The notes beneath the pieces were generated by a model. It did no database searches. It was given only the letters and a program-made list of their open reading frames with translations, and was not told where the DNA came from. A stretch of 64,000 bases of DNA from [Enterobacter] lignolyticus SCF1 (lineage in GTDB: Bacteria > Pseudomonadota > Gammaproteobacteria > Enterobacterales > Enterobacteriaceae), in contig NC_014618.1 in assembly GCF_000164865.1 (NCBI RefSeq), positions 4,712,001 to 4,776,000 of the forward strand, written 5' to 3'. Shown here one piece after another: positions 1 to 7,376 of the stretch; position 1 is the stretch's first letter, and every line of letters starts with the position of its first letter. The position numbers and the translations under genes are program-made.

Positions 1-116
1 CAAAACTCGTGGGTATGCTCCGCAAAGACATTCTGCGGATAGCGATCGGCCACCGCCACCGCCTGGCGCGGTGAAGTGAAAAAATCGGCTTTACGAAGAA
101 TGAACTGACCGGTCAC
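1..116 (-). CDS. rhaR: L-rhamnose operon activator RhaR, N-terminal fragment
   Basis: This is the start of an AraC-family activator, cut by the window edge. The minus strand reads [13 protein letters not shown], then [10 protein letters not shown] and VFAEHTHEF, which follows the N-terminus of E. coli RhaR closely ([20 protein letters not shown] as I remember it). The chosen start is a GTG at 116, because the frame is closed by a TGA ten codons upstream and no ATG lies between. RhaR binds L-rhamnose and activates rhaSR transcription. It lies directly downstream of rhaS in the same direction, as in the E. coli rhaSR operon. Only about 38 codons are present; the DNA-binding domain lies outside the window. 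Confidence 0.88.
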   Translation of the reverse strand, partial: [38 protein letters not shown]

Positions 117-189
117 AGCGTAACCCCAACGGCGAATAGCCTGTCATTATTAGCCGTTTTACGGCCCCAAAACGGTGATTTTCCTCGCG

Positions 190-1026
190 TTACTGTAGCT
201 GCGTGTCGCGTCCCTGGCGGATGTCGCGCGGCGACCAGCTAAACTCCCGGCGAAAAAGAGTCGAAAAGTGGTTACTGTCGCCGAAACCGCAGCGAAAGGC
301 GATATCGGTAACGCTCTCATCGCTGTGGCGCAGCAGGTGCCGCGCTTTGGTCAACCGCACGCGGTTGAGGTAGCGCTGCGGCGTCAGGCCGGTGTGCTGC
401 TTAAGCTGGCGGTGCAGAGTGCGCAACGAAAGCGAAAACCGCGCCGCCACGCGCTCCCAGCACACCTCCTCGGCGAAATGATCCTCAAGCCAGGCAATCA
501 GATGGTTTAGCCGGGCGTCGTTATCGGTCATTTCCGCCGCCAGGCTGCTTTTACGCAGCACCAGCAGCAGCTGCATAAACAGGATTTCGCGCTGGGCGAT
601 GGTATGCACATCGCCGCAGTCATCAAACCGCTCCATCTGCTGCACGACGCCTCGCACCTGCTGCAGCGCCGTCTGGCTCACTCGCCAGTGCGACGGCCAG
701 ACGCCATCCTGCTCCTGCGGCAACAGCTTTTGCATCCCGGCAAGAAACTGGAAGGCGTCCGGCGCGCGGTACAGCACATTGGTCAGGCACAGGTTATCGG
801 TGTGTTCATACAGATGCCGGTCGCTGTCGCGGACAAAACAGACCGTCCCGCCGCTGATGGTATAGGGCTGGCCGTTAAACACGTGGATGCCGGTACCGTG
901 CTCAACAATCACAATTTCATGGAAATCATGATGGTGCTCAGGAAACGCGATCTGAGGAAGACGCGGCTCTATCGCAATGGGGGCGAACTCTGACGGAAAA
1001 AAATCCACGCTGTGCAGTATGGTCAT
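190..1026 (-). CDS. rhaS: L-rhamnose operon activator RhaS (AraC family)
   Basis: RhaS binds L-rhamnose and activates rhaBAD, and rhaT where present. The 278-residue protein has an N-terminal cupin sugar-binding domain (PEHHHDFHEIVIVEHGTG near residues 33-50). A C-terminal AraC double helix-turn-helix follows (SLSLRTLHRQLKQHTGLTPQ, then VTDIAFRCGFGDSNHFSTLF and FSWSPRDIRQGRD). An ATG four codons further upstream is possible. The ATG at 1026 was chosen because a strong GGAGG lies six bases before it and it matches the E. coli start MTVLHSVDFFPS. Its stop is about 70 bases before the rhaR start, consistent with one rhaSR transcript. Confidence 0.96.
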   Translation of the reverse strand: MTILHSVDFFPSEFAPIAIEPRLPQIAFPEHHHDFHEIVIVEHGTGIHVFNGQPYTISGGTVCFVRDSDRHLYEHTDNLCLTNVLYRAPDAFQFLAGMQKLLPQEQDGVWPSHWRVSQTALQQVRGVVQQMERFDDCGDVHTIAQREILFMQLLLVLRKSSLAAEMTDNDARLNHLIAWLEDHFAEEVCWERVAARFSLSLRTLHRQLKQHTGLTPQRYLNRVRLTKARHLLRHSDESVTDIAFRCGFGDSNHFSTLFRREFSWSPRDIRQGRDTQLQ

Positions 1027-1327
1027 AACGGCCTCCACCAGTGAGAAATAGTGTCAAAATAGTAATGGTCCGTTATCAACCTCACCTTCAAATTTCAGCA
1101 ATAAAGCGCGCAAACCCTGCCTGTTTTTCAAGAAACGACAGGAAAAATCAGGAAATGCGCGCAGCATCACATCCCCATGAAACGGCATGATGACGGGGAA
1201 TTGTGAGCTTTCTCACGTTCATCTTTGCTTTCTTGCCAGCCGTCATTTTCGACTGTCAGTGACGAGAAGGTGACTCGCTCCCGCGCTTTTTAGACTGTCC
1301 GTACTGACTATCAGAAGGACTCCTGCC
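1027..1327. promoter_or_regulatory. Divergent rhaSR / rhaBAD control region
   Basis: No gene lies in these 301 bases. A CRP-type site, TGTGAGCTTTCTCACG, is at 1202-1217. RhaS-type half sites follow at about 1221-1237 (ATCTTTGCTTTCTTGCC) and 1252-1270 (ACTGTCAGTGACGAGAAGG). They match the layout of the E. coli rhaBAD promoter, where RhaS overlaps the -35. A -10 (TAGACT, 1291-1296) precedes the rhaB ribosome site AGAAGGA. On the rhaSR side an imperfect inverted repeat at about 1119-1152 (CCTGTTTTTC facing GACAGGAAAAATCAGG) is the likely RhaR site. Site identities are inferred from the known E. coli arrangement. Confidence 0.8.
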
Positions 1328-2794
1328 ATGACTTTTCGCCATTGTGTGGCTGTCGATTTAGGCGCATCCAGCGGACGCGTGATGCTGGCCCGCTATGACC
1401 GCGAACAGCGGACGCTGAATACCCGTGAAGTTCACCGTTTCACCAATACATTGCAGCATGTTGACGGCGTGGATTGCTGGGATGTCGACCGCCTGGAAGC
1501 GGAGATTCGCTGCGGCCTGCAAAAGGTCTGCAACGACGGCATCCTTATCGACAGCATCGGTATTGATACCTGGGGCGTGGATTACGTGCTGCTCGACCGG
1601 CACGGCGAGCGGGTGGGACCCGCGGTTTCCTACCGCGACCGCCGCACCCAGGGCGTGATGCAACAGGCGCAAACGCAGGTTGGCCGCGCGGAGATCTACC
1701 GCCGCAGCGGCATCCAGTTTTTACCCTTCAATACGCTGTATCAGTTTCGGGCGCTGGTAGAGCAACAACCGGAATGGGTGGATCGGGTGGCTCATGCGCT
1801 GCTTATGCCGGATTACTTCAGCTACCGCCTGACCGGCGCGATGAACTGGGAGTACACCAACGCCACGACCACCCAGATGGTCAATATCCACACCGATACC
1901 TGGGATGAGGATTTGCTCGCCTGGGCGGGCGTCCCCTCCCGCTGGCTGGGAACGCCAGCCCATCCGGGCAATGTGATCGGTCACTGGATTTGCCCGCAGG
2001 GCAACCGCATTCCCGTGGTGGCCGTCGCCAGCCACGATACCGCCAGCGCCGTCATTGCCGCGCCGCTGGCCGACCGCCACGCCGCCTGGCTGTCATCCGG
2101 CACCTGGTCGCTGATGGGTTTTGAAAGCAAAACGCCGCAGGTCTGCGAGCGGGCGCTGACGAACAACATCACCAACGAAGGCGGTGCGGAAGGCCGCTAT
2201 CGGGTGCTGAAAAACATTATGGGGCTGTGGCTGCTGCAGCGGGTGCTGAAAGAGCAGAACATCAGCGATCTTTCCGCCCTGCTCGCCGACGCTGACGCCG
2301 TGCCGGTATGCCGCTTTGTCATTCACCCCAATCACGACCGCTTTATCAACCCGGCCAATATGAGCGCCGAAATTCAGGCCGCCTGCCGGGAAAGCCATCA
2401 ACCTGCGCCAGAACGCCCGGCGGAGCTGGCTCGCTGCATCTTTGACAGCCTGGCGCTGCTGTATGCCCGCGTCCTGCAGGAGCTGGCCGAACTGCATGGC
2501 CAACCGTTCTCCCGGCTGCATATTGTCGGCGGTGGCAGCCAGAACCAACTGCTGAACCAGCTGTGCGCCGATGCCTGCGGCGTGACGGTCGTGTCAGGGC
2601 CGGTGGAAGCTTCCACCCTCGGCAATATCGGCGTGCAGCTGATGACGCTTGACGAACTGAATGACGTTGATGAATTCCGCCAGGTGGTCCGCGACACCCA
2701 CGCGCTGACCGCCTGGACCCCGAATCCCAAAAGCGAAATTGCCCGCCGCGCCGCGCAGTTTCGGCCACAACCGACAAAGGAGCTTTGCGCATGA
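1328..2794 (+). CDS. rhaB: L-rhamnulokinase RhaB
   Basis: RhaB phosphorylates L-rhamnulose with ATP to L-rhamnulose 1-phosphate, the second cytoplasmic step of rhamnose breakdown. The 488 residues match the E. coli length (489). The sequence shows the FGGY-kinase ATPase fold: CVAVDLGASSGRVML near the N-terminus (phosphate 1), the substrate segment IDSIGIDTWGVD, the SSGTWSLMGFES loop, and HIVGGGSQNQLLNQL near residue 400 (adenosine motif). It is first in rhaBAD, behind the RhaS/CRP promoter. Its stop overlaps the rhaA start (ATGA), indicating translational coupling. Confidence 0.97.
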   Translation: MTFRHCVAVDLGASSGRVMLARYDREQRTLNTREVHRFTNTLQHVDGVDCWDVDRLEAEIRCGLQKVCNDGILIDSIGIDTWGVDYVLLDRHGERVGPAVSYRDRRTQGVMQQAQTQVGRAEIYRRSGIQFLPFNTLYQFRALVEQQPEWVDRVAHALLMPDYFSYRLTGAMNWEYTNATTTQMVNIHTDTWDEDLLAWAGVPSRWLGTPAHPGNVIGHWICPQGNRIPVVAVASHDTASAVIAAPLADRHAAWLSSGTWSLMGFESKTPQVCERALTNNITNEGGAEGRYRVLKNIMGLWLLQRVLKEQNISDLSALLADADAVPVCRFVIHPNHDRFINPANMSAEIQAACRESHQPAPERPAELARCIFDSLALLYARVLQELAELHGQPFSRLHIVGGGSQNQLLNQLCADACGVTVVSGPVEASTLGNIGVQLMTLDELNDVDEFRQVVRDTHALTAWTPNPKSEIARRAAQFRPQPTKELCA

Positions 2795-4050
2795 CCACTC
2801 AACTTGAACAGGCCTGGGAACTGGCGAAACAGCGCTATGCCGCAACAGGCGTTGACGTCGAGGCCGCGCTGCGCCAGCTTGACCGCGTACCGGTATCGAT
2901 GCACTGCTGGCAGGGCGATGACGTCGCCGGATTTGAAAACCCGCAAGGTTCGCTCACCGGCGGGATTCAGGCCACCGGCAACTATCCAGGGAAAGCGCGT
3001 AACGCCGCTGAGTTGCGCGCCGATCTCGAGCAGGCGATGAGCCTGATCCCTGGCCCCAAACGTCTGAATCTGCACGCCATTTATCTGGAATCCGACGCGC
3101 CGGTCGCGCGCAACGATATTAAGCCGGAGCACTTTAAAAACTGGGTGTCATGGGCGAAAACCCACGGGCTGGGGCTGGACTTTAATCCCTCCTGCTTCTC
3201 GCATCCGCTGAGCGCCGACGGTTTTACCCTCTCGCATGCTAACGACGAGATCCGCCAGTTCTGGATTGACCACTGCAAGGCCAGCCGCCGCGTCTCCGCC
3301 TGGTTCGGCGAGCAGTTGGGCACGCCGTCGGTGATGAATATCTGGATCCCGGACGGTATGAAGGACCTCACCGTCGACCGCTTTGCGCCGCGTAAGCGCC
3401 TGCTGGACGCGCTGGATGACGTGATGAGCGAAAAACTGAACCCGGCGCATCATATCGACGCCGTCGAGAGCAAGCTGTTTGGTATCGGCGCGGAGAGCTA
3501 CACCGTCGGCTCCAACGAGTTCTATATGGGCTACGCCACCAGCCGCCAGACCGCGCTGTGCCTGGATGCGGGCCACTTCCATCCGACGGAGGTCATCTCC
3601 GACAAAATCTCGGCCGCCATGCTGTTTGTGCCGCGCCTGCTGCTGCACGTCAGCCGCCCGGTGCGCTGGGACAGCGATCACGTCGTCCTGCTGGATGATG
3701 AAACCCAGGCCATCGCGAGCGAAATCATCCGCCACGACCTGTTTGACCGCGTGCATATTGGCCTCGACTTCTTCGATGCCTCCATCAACCGCATCGCGGC
3801 ATGGATTATCGGTACCCGCAACATGAAAAAAGCGCTGCTGCGCGCCCTGCTGGAGCCTACCGACGAGCTGCGTCAGCGGGAGCGGGACGGCGATTACACC
3901 GGGCGTCTGGCGCTGCTGGAGGAGCAAAAATCGCTGCCGTGGCAGGCGGTCTGGGAGATGTACTGCCAGCGTCACGATGTTCCGGCAGGCCGCCAGTGGC
4001 TGGACAACGTGCGCGCGTATGAGAAAGACGTTCTGGCCAATCGTAAGTAA
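2791..4050 (+). CDS. rhaA: L-rhamnose isomerase RhaA
   Basis: RhaA converts L-rhamnose to L-rhamnulose, the first catabolic step; the family is a metal-dependent (Mn) TIM barrel. The 419 residues equal the E. coli length. Conserved stretches are visible: VPVSMHCWQGDDVAGFE near residue 30, LDFNPSCFSHPLSADGFTLS with metal and substrate histidines, DAVESKLFGIGAESYTVGS, and LDAGHFHPTEVISDK. The ATG at 2791 overlaps the rhaB stop and matches the E. coli N-terminus MTTQLEQAWELAKQ. A start two codons earlier inside rhaB is possible but less likely. Confidence 0.97.
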   Translation: MTTQLEQAWELAKQRYAATGVDVEAALRQLDRVPVSMHCWQGDDVAGFENPQGSLTGGIQATGNYPGKARNAAELRADLEQAMSLIPGPKRLNLHAIYLESDAPVARNDIKPEHFKNWVSWAKTHGLGLDFNPSCFSHPLSADGFTLSHANDEIRQFWIDHCKASRRVSAWFGEQLGTPSVMNIWIPDGMKDLTVDRFAPRKRLLDALDDVMSEKLNPAHHIDAVESKLFGIGAESYTVGSNEFYMGYATSRQTALCLDAGHFHPTEVISDKISAAMLFVPRLLLHVSRPVRWDSDHVVLLDDETQAIASEIIRHDLFDRVHIGLDFFDASINRIAAWIIGTRNMKKALLRALLEPTDELRQRERDGDYTGRLALLEEQKSLPWQAVWEMYCQRHDVPAGRQWLDNVRAYEKDVLANRK

Positions 4051-4056
4051 ACACCA

Positions 4057-4135
4057 TCGCCCGGCGGCGCTTTGCTTGCCGGGCCTACAGGTACAGAGTA
4101 GGCCGGGTCAGCGCAGCGCCACCCGGCATTTTCAC
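4057..4135. repeat. REP pair (BIME-like) between rhaA and rhaD
   Basis: Two palindromic units lie head to head in the rhaA-rhaD gap: GCCCGGCGGCGCTTTGCTTG followed by CCGGGCCTACAG, and GTAGGCCGGGTCAGCGCAGC followed by GCCACCCGGC. They have the stem GCCGGG...CCCGGC and the CTACAG/GTAGGC edges typical of enterobacterial REP sequences. Elements of this type often stabilise upstream mRNA or bind gyrase and IHF. Here they may set the RhaA to RhaD ratio within one transcript, which is inference. Confidence 0.85.
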
Positions 4136-4147
4136 AGGAAGCACAAC

Positions 4148-4981
4148 ATGATGCAGACTATCACCCATTCCTGGTTCGTCCAGGGGATGATTAAAGCCAC
4201 CTCTGACGCCTGGCTGAAAGGCTGGGACGAGCGCAACGGCGGCAACCTGACGCTGCGGCTGGATGAGGCGGATATCGCGCCGTTTAGCGCCGATTTTTCC
4301 GAAAAACCGCGCTATATCGCGCTGAGCCAGCCGATGCCGCAGCTTGCCAATACGCCGTTTATCGTGACCGGCTCCGGCAAATTTTTCCGCAACGTGCAGC
4401 TCGACCCGGCGGCAAACATCGGCGTGATAAAGATCGACAGCGACGGCGCGGGCTACCACATTCTTTGGGGACTCACCGACGACGCGGTGCCGACGTCCGA
4501 ACTGCCGGCGCACCTGCTCTCCCACTGCGCGCGCATCAGGGCCACCGGCGGCAAGGACCGCGCGATCATGCACTGTCACGCCACCAACCTGATTGCGTTG
4601 ACCTATGTACTGGAAAACAACCGCGACCTCTTCACCCGCAAGCTGTGGGAGGGCAGTACCGAATGCCTGGTGGTCTTCCCGGATGGCGTCGGCATTCTGC
4701 CATGGATGGTGCCGGGCACCGACGAGATAGGCCAGTCCACCGCGACTGAAATGCAGCAACATTCTCTGGTGCTGTGGCCGTTTCACGGCGTGTTCGGCAG
4801 CGGCCCGACGCTTGACGATGCCTTTGGCCTTATCGACACCGCCGAGAAATCCGCCGATGTGCTGGTGAAAGTCTATTCCATGGGCGGAATGCAGCAGACT
4901 ATCAGCCGACAGGCGCTGATTGCGCTGGCGCAGCGCTTCAGCGTGACGCCGCTGCAGTCGGCGCTAGACCTCTACCATTAA
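4148..4981 (+). CDS. rhaD: Rhamnulose-1-phosphate aldolase RhaD
   Basis: RhaD cleaves L-rhamnulose 1-phosphate to dihydroxyacetone phosphate and L-lactaldehyde, using zinc. The 277 residues include the class II aldolase features WDERNGGNLTLRL near residue 27, FIVTGSGKFFRNV, the zinc histidines in IMHCHATNLIALT, and PWMVPGTDEIGQ followed by LWPFHGVFGSG. Two adjacent ATG codons (4148 and 4151) could start it. AGGAA at 4136-4140 fits the first with a seven-base spacer, whereas the E. coli protein aligns with the second. It is third in rhaBAD, separated from rhaA by a REP pair. Confidence 0.96.
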   Translation: MMQTITHSWFVQGMIKATSDAWLKGWDERNGGNLTLRLDEADIAPFSADFSEKPRYIALSQPMPQLANTPFIVTGSGKFFRNVQLDPAANIGVIKIDSDGAGYHILWGLTDDAVPTSELPAHLLSHCARIRATGGKDRAIMHCHATNLIALTYVLENNRDLFTRKLWEGSTECLVVFPDGVGILPWMVPGTDEIGQSTATEMQQHSLVLWPFHGVFGSGPTLDDAFGLIDTAEKSADVLVKVYSMGGMQQTISRQALIALAQRFSVTPLQSALDLYH

Positions 4982-5000
4982 GGATATCCCCGGAGGCAGT

Positions 5001-5315
5001 ATGATCCGCAAAGCGTTTGTGATGCAGGTAAATCCTGACGCCCATCGCGAGTATGAGCGTCGCCACAACCCCATCTGGCCAGAGCTGGAGGCGGTGCTGA
5101 AGTCGCACGGCGCGCACCGCTACGCCATTTACCTCGACGCCGCCCGCAGCCTGCTGTTCGCCACGGTGGAAATCGAGTCAGAGGAGCGCTGGAACGCGAT
5201 CGCCAGCACCGAAGTCTGCCAGCGCTGGTGGCGGTATATGACGGAAGTGATGCCCGCCAACGCCGACAGCAGCCCGGTCAGCCGCGAGCTGAAGCCGGTG
5301 TTTTATCTGCCGTGA
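5001..5315 (+). CDS. rhaM: L-rhamnose mutarotase RhaM
   Basis: RhaM interconverts the alpha and beta anomers of L-rhamnose to feed the isomerase. The 104-residue protein is nearly identical to E. coli RhaM: MIRKAFVMQVNPDAHREYER, a central HGAHRYAIYLD with the catalytic histidine, and CQRWWRYMTEVMPANADS. A GGAGG about six bases before the ATG (CCCCGGAGGCAGTATG) supports the start. It lies 19 bases after rhaD and probably shares the rhaBAD transcript. Confidence 0.97.
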   Translation: MIRKAFVMQVNPDAHREYERRHNPIWPELEAVLKSHGAHRYAIYLDAARSLLFATVEIESEERWNAIASTEVCQRWWRYMTEVMPANADSSPVSRELKPVFYLP

Positions 5316-5320
5316 CGCCC

Positions 5321-5353
5321 CCTTCGCCCCGGCGCAGGACGTCGGGGCGAAGG
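5321..5353. terminator. Long hairpin between convergent genes, no U tract
   Basis: Perfect 11-base arms, CCTTCGCCCCG and CGGGGCGAAGG, surround an 11-base loop. They fill the 39-base gap between rhaM (+) and the XRE-cupin gene (-). The position suggests a shared transcription end or 3' stabiliser. There is no T run on either side, so a classical intrinsic terminator is not clear. Confidence 0.55.
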
Positions 5354-5354
5354 A

Positions 5355-5903
5355 TCAGTTCTGCTCCGCGACCAGAATCGCCTGGGTATCTGGCTCCAGC
5401 GCCTTAAACACGTGCTCGCGATCGGCCGGGTAGCAGATGTAATCCCCTTCGCCTAACTCCTCCGGCGCGCTGGTCAGGCCGACCATCGCCCGCCCCTGCG
5501 TGACGATAATGTGCTCCACCGACCCCGGCGGGTGCGGCTGCGAAATTCGGTCGGCGCCCGGCTGCGTCAGCAGCAGGTAGATATCGCGTCGCGCGCCCGG
5601 CGGGCAGGCGGCAAGCAGTATCGCCTGATAGTTCGCCTGCTCGGCCACCACTTTGGTGCCCTCGCCGCGACGAATCACCTGGGTGGTCGGCAGCTGCGGC
5701 TCCAGCAGTCGCGCAAAAGGAATATCCAGCGCCACGCATAACGACCAGAGCGTTTCCAGGCTAGGATTACCATTCCCGGATTCAAGCTGCGAGAGCGTGG
5801 ATTTTGCAATCCCGGCACGGCGGGCGATTTCCGCCAGTGAAAGTCCGGTCCGCATGCGTTCTCGCACCAGACTTTTGGCGATCACGCTAATTGGCTGCGT
5901 CAT
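5355..5903 (-). CDS. XRE-family regulator with C-terminal cupin domain
   Basis: A 182-residue cytoplasmic regulator. Residues about 10-65 form a Cro/CI-type helix-turn-helix (GLSLAEIARRAGIAKSTLSQ, then LESGNGNPSLETLW). Residues about 100-175 form a cupin barrel (HPPGSVEHIIVTQGRAMVGL, then GDYICYPADREHVFKAL). Such proteins usually sense a small ligand and repress a neighbouring transporter or metabolic gene. It is divergent from azlCD with clear palindromes between (5924-5989), so it most likely controls that exporter and itself. It resembles the general HTH-cupin family; I do not recognise a specific E. coli orthologue, and the ligand is unknown. Confidence 0.85.
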   Translation of the reverse strand: MTQPISVIAKSLVRERMRTGLSLAEIARRAGIAKSTLSQLESGNGNPSLETLWSLCVALDIPFARLLEPQLPTTQVIRRGEGTKVVAEQANYQAILLAACPPGARRDIYLLLTQPGADRISQPHPPGSVEHIIVTQGRAMVGLTSAPEELGEGDYICYPADREHVFKALEPDTQAILVAEQN

Positions 5904-5923
5904 AAACGGCCTCTGTTTTATAA

Positions 5924-5989
5924 ATCGAACGAATCGTTCATCTTGATAAACGATACTGATGCGTTCATTATAATGGATACTCGTTCGAT
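5924..5989. promoter_or_regulatory. Palindromic operators between XRE-cupin gene and azlC
   Basis: A perfect 13-base palindrome GAACGAATCGTTC lies at 5927-5939. ATCGAACGA (5924-5932) is repeated inverted as TCGTTCGAT at 5981-5989. Further GTTC/GATA half-site-like pieces lie between them. A TATAAT at 5969-5974 is a likely -10 for azlC. The repeats flank and overlap the probable promoters of both divergent genes, as expected for operators of the HTH-cupin regulator. Protein binding is inferred. Confidence 0.65.
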
Positions 5990-6003
5990 ATGGCTAAAAT
6001 AGT

Positions 6004-6663
6004 ATGAAACACCACTTCTCCTGCCTCAAAGGCGACACGATAAAAGCGATATTTTTAGTTTGTCTGGCTGTCGGCGTCGTCGGTATGTCCTACGGTTCGC
6101 TGGCGATCGCCTACGGTTTTCCACTGTGGGTGCCGTTTGTGCTGTCCATCTTTGTGCTGGCAGGCGCATCCGAGTTTATGTTCATCGGTATTATCGCCAG
6201 CGGCGGCAATCCGCTGGCCGCGGCGGCGGCAGGGTTACTGGTCAACGCCCGTCACGTACCGTTTGGCGTCACGGTGCGCGATCTGGTCGGTAAACGCGGC
6301 GCCAGCTTCCTTGGCTGTCATATCATGAACGATGAAAGCGTGGTGTTCGGCCTGTCGCAAAAAACCCCCGAACAGCGCAAGGCCGCCTACTGGCTGTGCG
6401 GACTGGGCGTGGCCATCCTCTGGCCGGCAGGCGCGCTGCTCGGCGCGGCGGTCGGTAAGCTGCTGCCGTCGCCGGAAACCATCGGTCTCGACGCCGTGTT
6501 CCCGGCTATCCTGCTGGCGCTGGTGATCCCGGCGTTTAAAAACCGCACGACGCTGGTTCGCGCCGTTACGGGTGCGGCTGTTTCACTGGCTTCTGTGCCT
6601 TTCACACCGGCAGGCGTACCGGTTCTGCTGTCGCTGCTCGGCGTTTTTGCGAGGAAAAAATAA
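6004..6663 (+). CDS. azlC: AzlC-family branched-chain amino acid exporter large subunit
   Basis: A 219-residue inner-membrane protein of the AzlC/YgaZ family. With a small AzlD partner it exports branched-chain amino acids or analogues in characterised members. It has several hydrophobic helices and the family signature region VLAGASEFMFIGIIASGG, then LLVNARHVPFGV and GCHIMNDESVVFGLS. The ATG at 6004 has a weak ribosome site but is the first in-frame ATG behind the promoter. Its stop overlaps the azlD start by one base (TAATG). The substrate is not shown by sequence; the adjacent cupin regulator may report it. Confidence 0.88.
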   Translation: MKHHFSCLKGDTIKAIFLVCLAVGVVGMSYGSLAIAYGFPLWVPFVLSIFVLAGASEFMFIGIIASGGNPLAAAAAGLLVNARHVPFGVTVRDLVGKRGASFLGCHIMNDESVVFGLSQKTPEQRKAAYWLCGLGVAILWPAGALLGAAVGKLLPSPETIGLDAVFPAILLALVIPAFKNRTTLVRAVTGAAVSLASVPFTPAGVPVLLSLLGVFARKK

Positions 6664-6986
6664 TGGGCAACACCCTATGGATTATCGTCGGCATCGCTAT
6701 TCTGTCAGCCGGGACGTACCTGATGCGGTTTGGCGGGGCGAAGCTGGGTAACCGTCTGGCGCTTTCCGAACGCTCGCAGGCCATGCTCAACGACGGCGCC
6801 ACGACGCTACTGTTTGCCGTCGCGCTGGCGACCACCTTCTTCGAAGGCAGCCATTTTGCCGGTATGGCGCGGGTGATTGGCGTGGCTGTCGCCGTGATCC
6901 TCGCCTGGAAAAAAGTCCCGCTGATTATCGTTATCGCCGCCGCCGCAGTGGTCACGGCGCTACTGCGCCTGGCCGGGCTGCCATAA
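6663..6986 (+). CDS. azlD: AzlD-family exporter small subunit
   Basis: A 107-residue membrane protein with about four hydrophobic segments (TLWIIVGIAILSAGTYLMRF at the start, LLFAVALATTFF, VAVAVILAWKKVPLIIVIAA). This matches the AzlD/YgaH family, which forms the exporter with AzlC. The AG(A)TYLMRF motif near the N-terminus is typical. Its start overlaps the azlC stop, so the two are co-translated. A hairpin follows the stop directly. Confidence 0.87.
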   Translation: MGNTLWIIVGIAILSAGTYLMRFGGAKLGNRLALSERSQAMLNDGATTLLFAVALATTFFEGSHFAGMARVIGVAVAVILAWKKVPLIIVIAAAAVVTALLRLAGLP

Positions 6987-6987
6987 A

Positions 6988-7013
6988 CAAAAAAAGCGCC
7001 CGAGGGCGCTCTT
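6988..7013. terminator. Intrinsic terminator between azlD and the DUF1471 gene
   Basis: AGCGCCC and GGGCGCT form a stem with a two-base centre. It is flanked by seven A on the left and CTTTC on the right. The T run is best read on the minus strand, ending the DUF1471 transcript, but it can also limit azlCD read-through. Confidence 0.8.
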
Positions 7014-7035
7014 TCGACAGTACGGCTGATTGGCT

Positions 7036-7248
7036 TTATTTGCTCAGTTCTGCGGTCATGTGAACGCGGTTACCGGTGAAAGCCTGGGTGATTTTGTAGG
7101 AGGCCGCACCTGCTTCCTGCGCCTGAGCGGCGATTTTCGCTTCTGCGCCGTCAATGGTGGTGGACGTTGCGGTCACGGTCTGTGCAGCGAAAGAACCGAA
7201 AGTGGTAGCAAGAGCGATAACTGCGACAAAAGTTTTGATGCTTTTCAT
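7036..7248 (-). CDS. DUF1471 (YhcN/BhsA-type) periplasmic peptide
   Basis: A 70-residue secreted peptide. Residues 1-22 are a signal peptide (MKSIKTFVAVIALATTFGSF, cleavage probably after AA). The mature part AEAKIAAQAQEAGAASYKIT followed by VHMTAELSK has the beta-alpha-beta pattern of the BhsA/McbA/YhcN family. Relatives are linked to envelope stress, copper or acid response and biofilm. AAGGG eight bases before the ATG supports the start. It is a monocistronic gene with its own terminator. The exact paralogue cannot be named. Confidence 0.8.
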   Translation of the reverse strand: MKSIKTFVAVIALATTFGSFAAQTVTATSTTIDGAEAKIAAQAQEAGAASYKITQAFTGNRVHMTAELSK

Positions 7249-7376
7249 GATATAAACCCTTCAATTAAGTTGTCTGTGTAAGGCGACGTGCCTTGATGTG
7301 ATAAATAGTAGCCCTGAACACCGACAACAGATAGCGGAAGGATTTGCTATCATCTTTCAAATTTTTTGACTAAAAA

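Noticed and set aside
4057..4135. CRISPR-like repeats
   Set aside because: Only two inverted palindromic units with REP edges; no spacer-repeat periodicity and no cas genes in the window.
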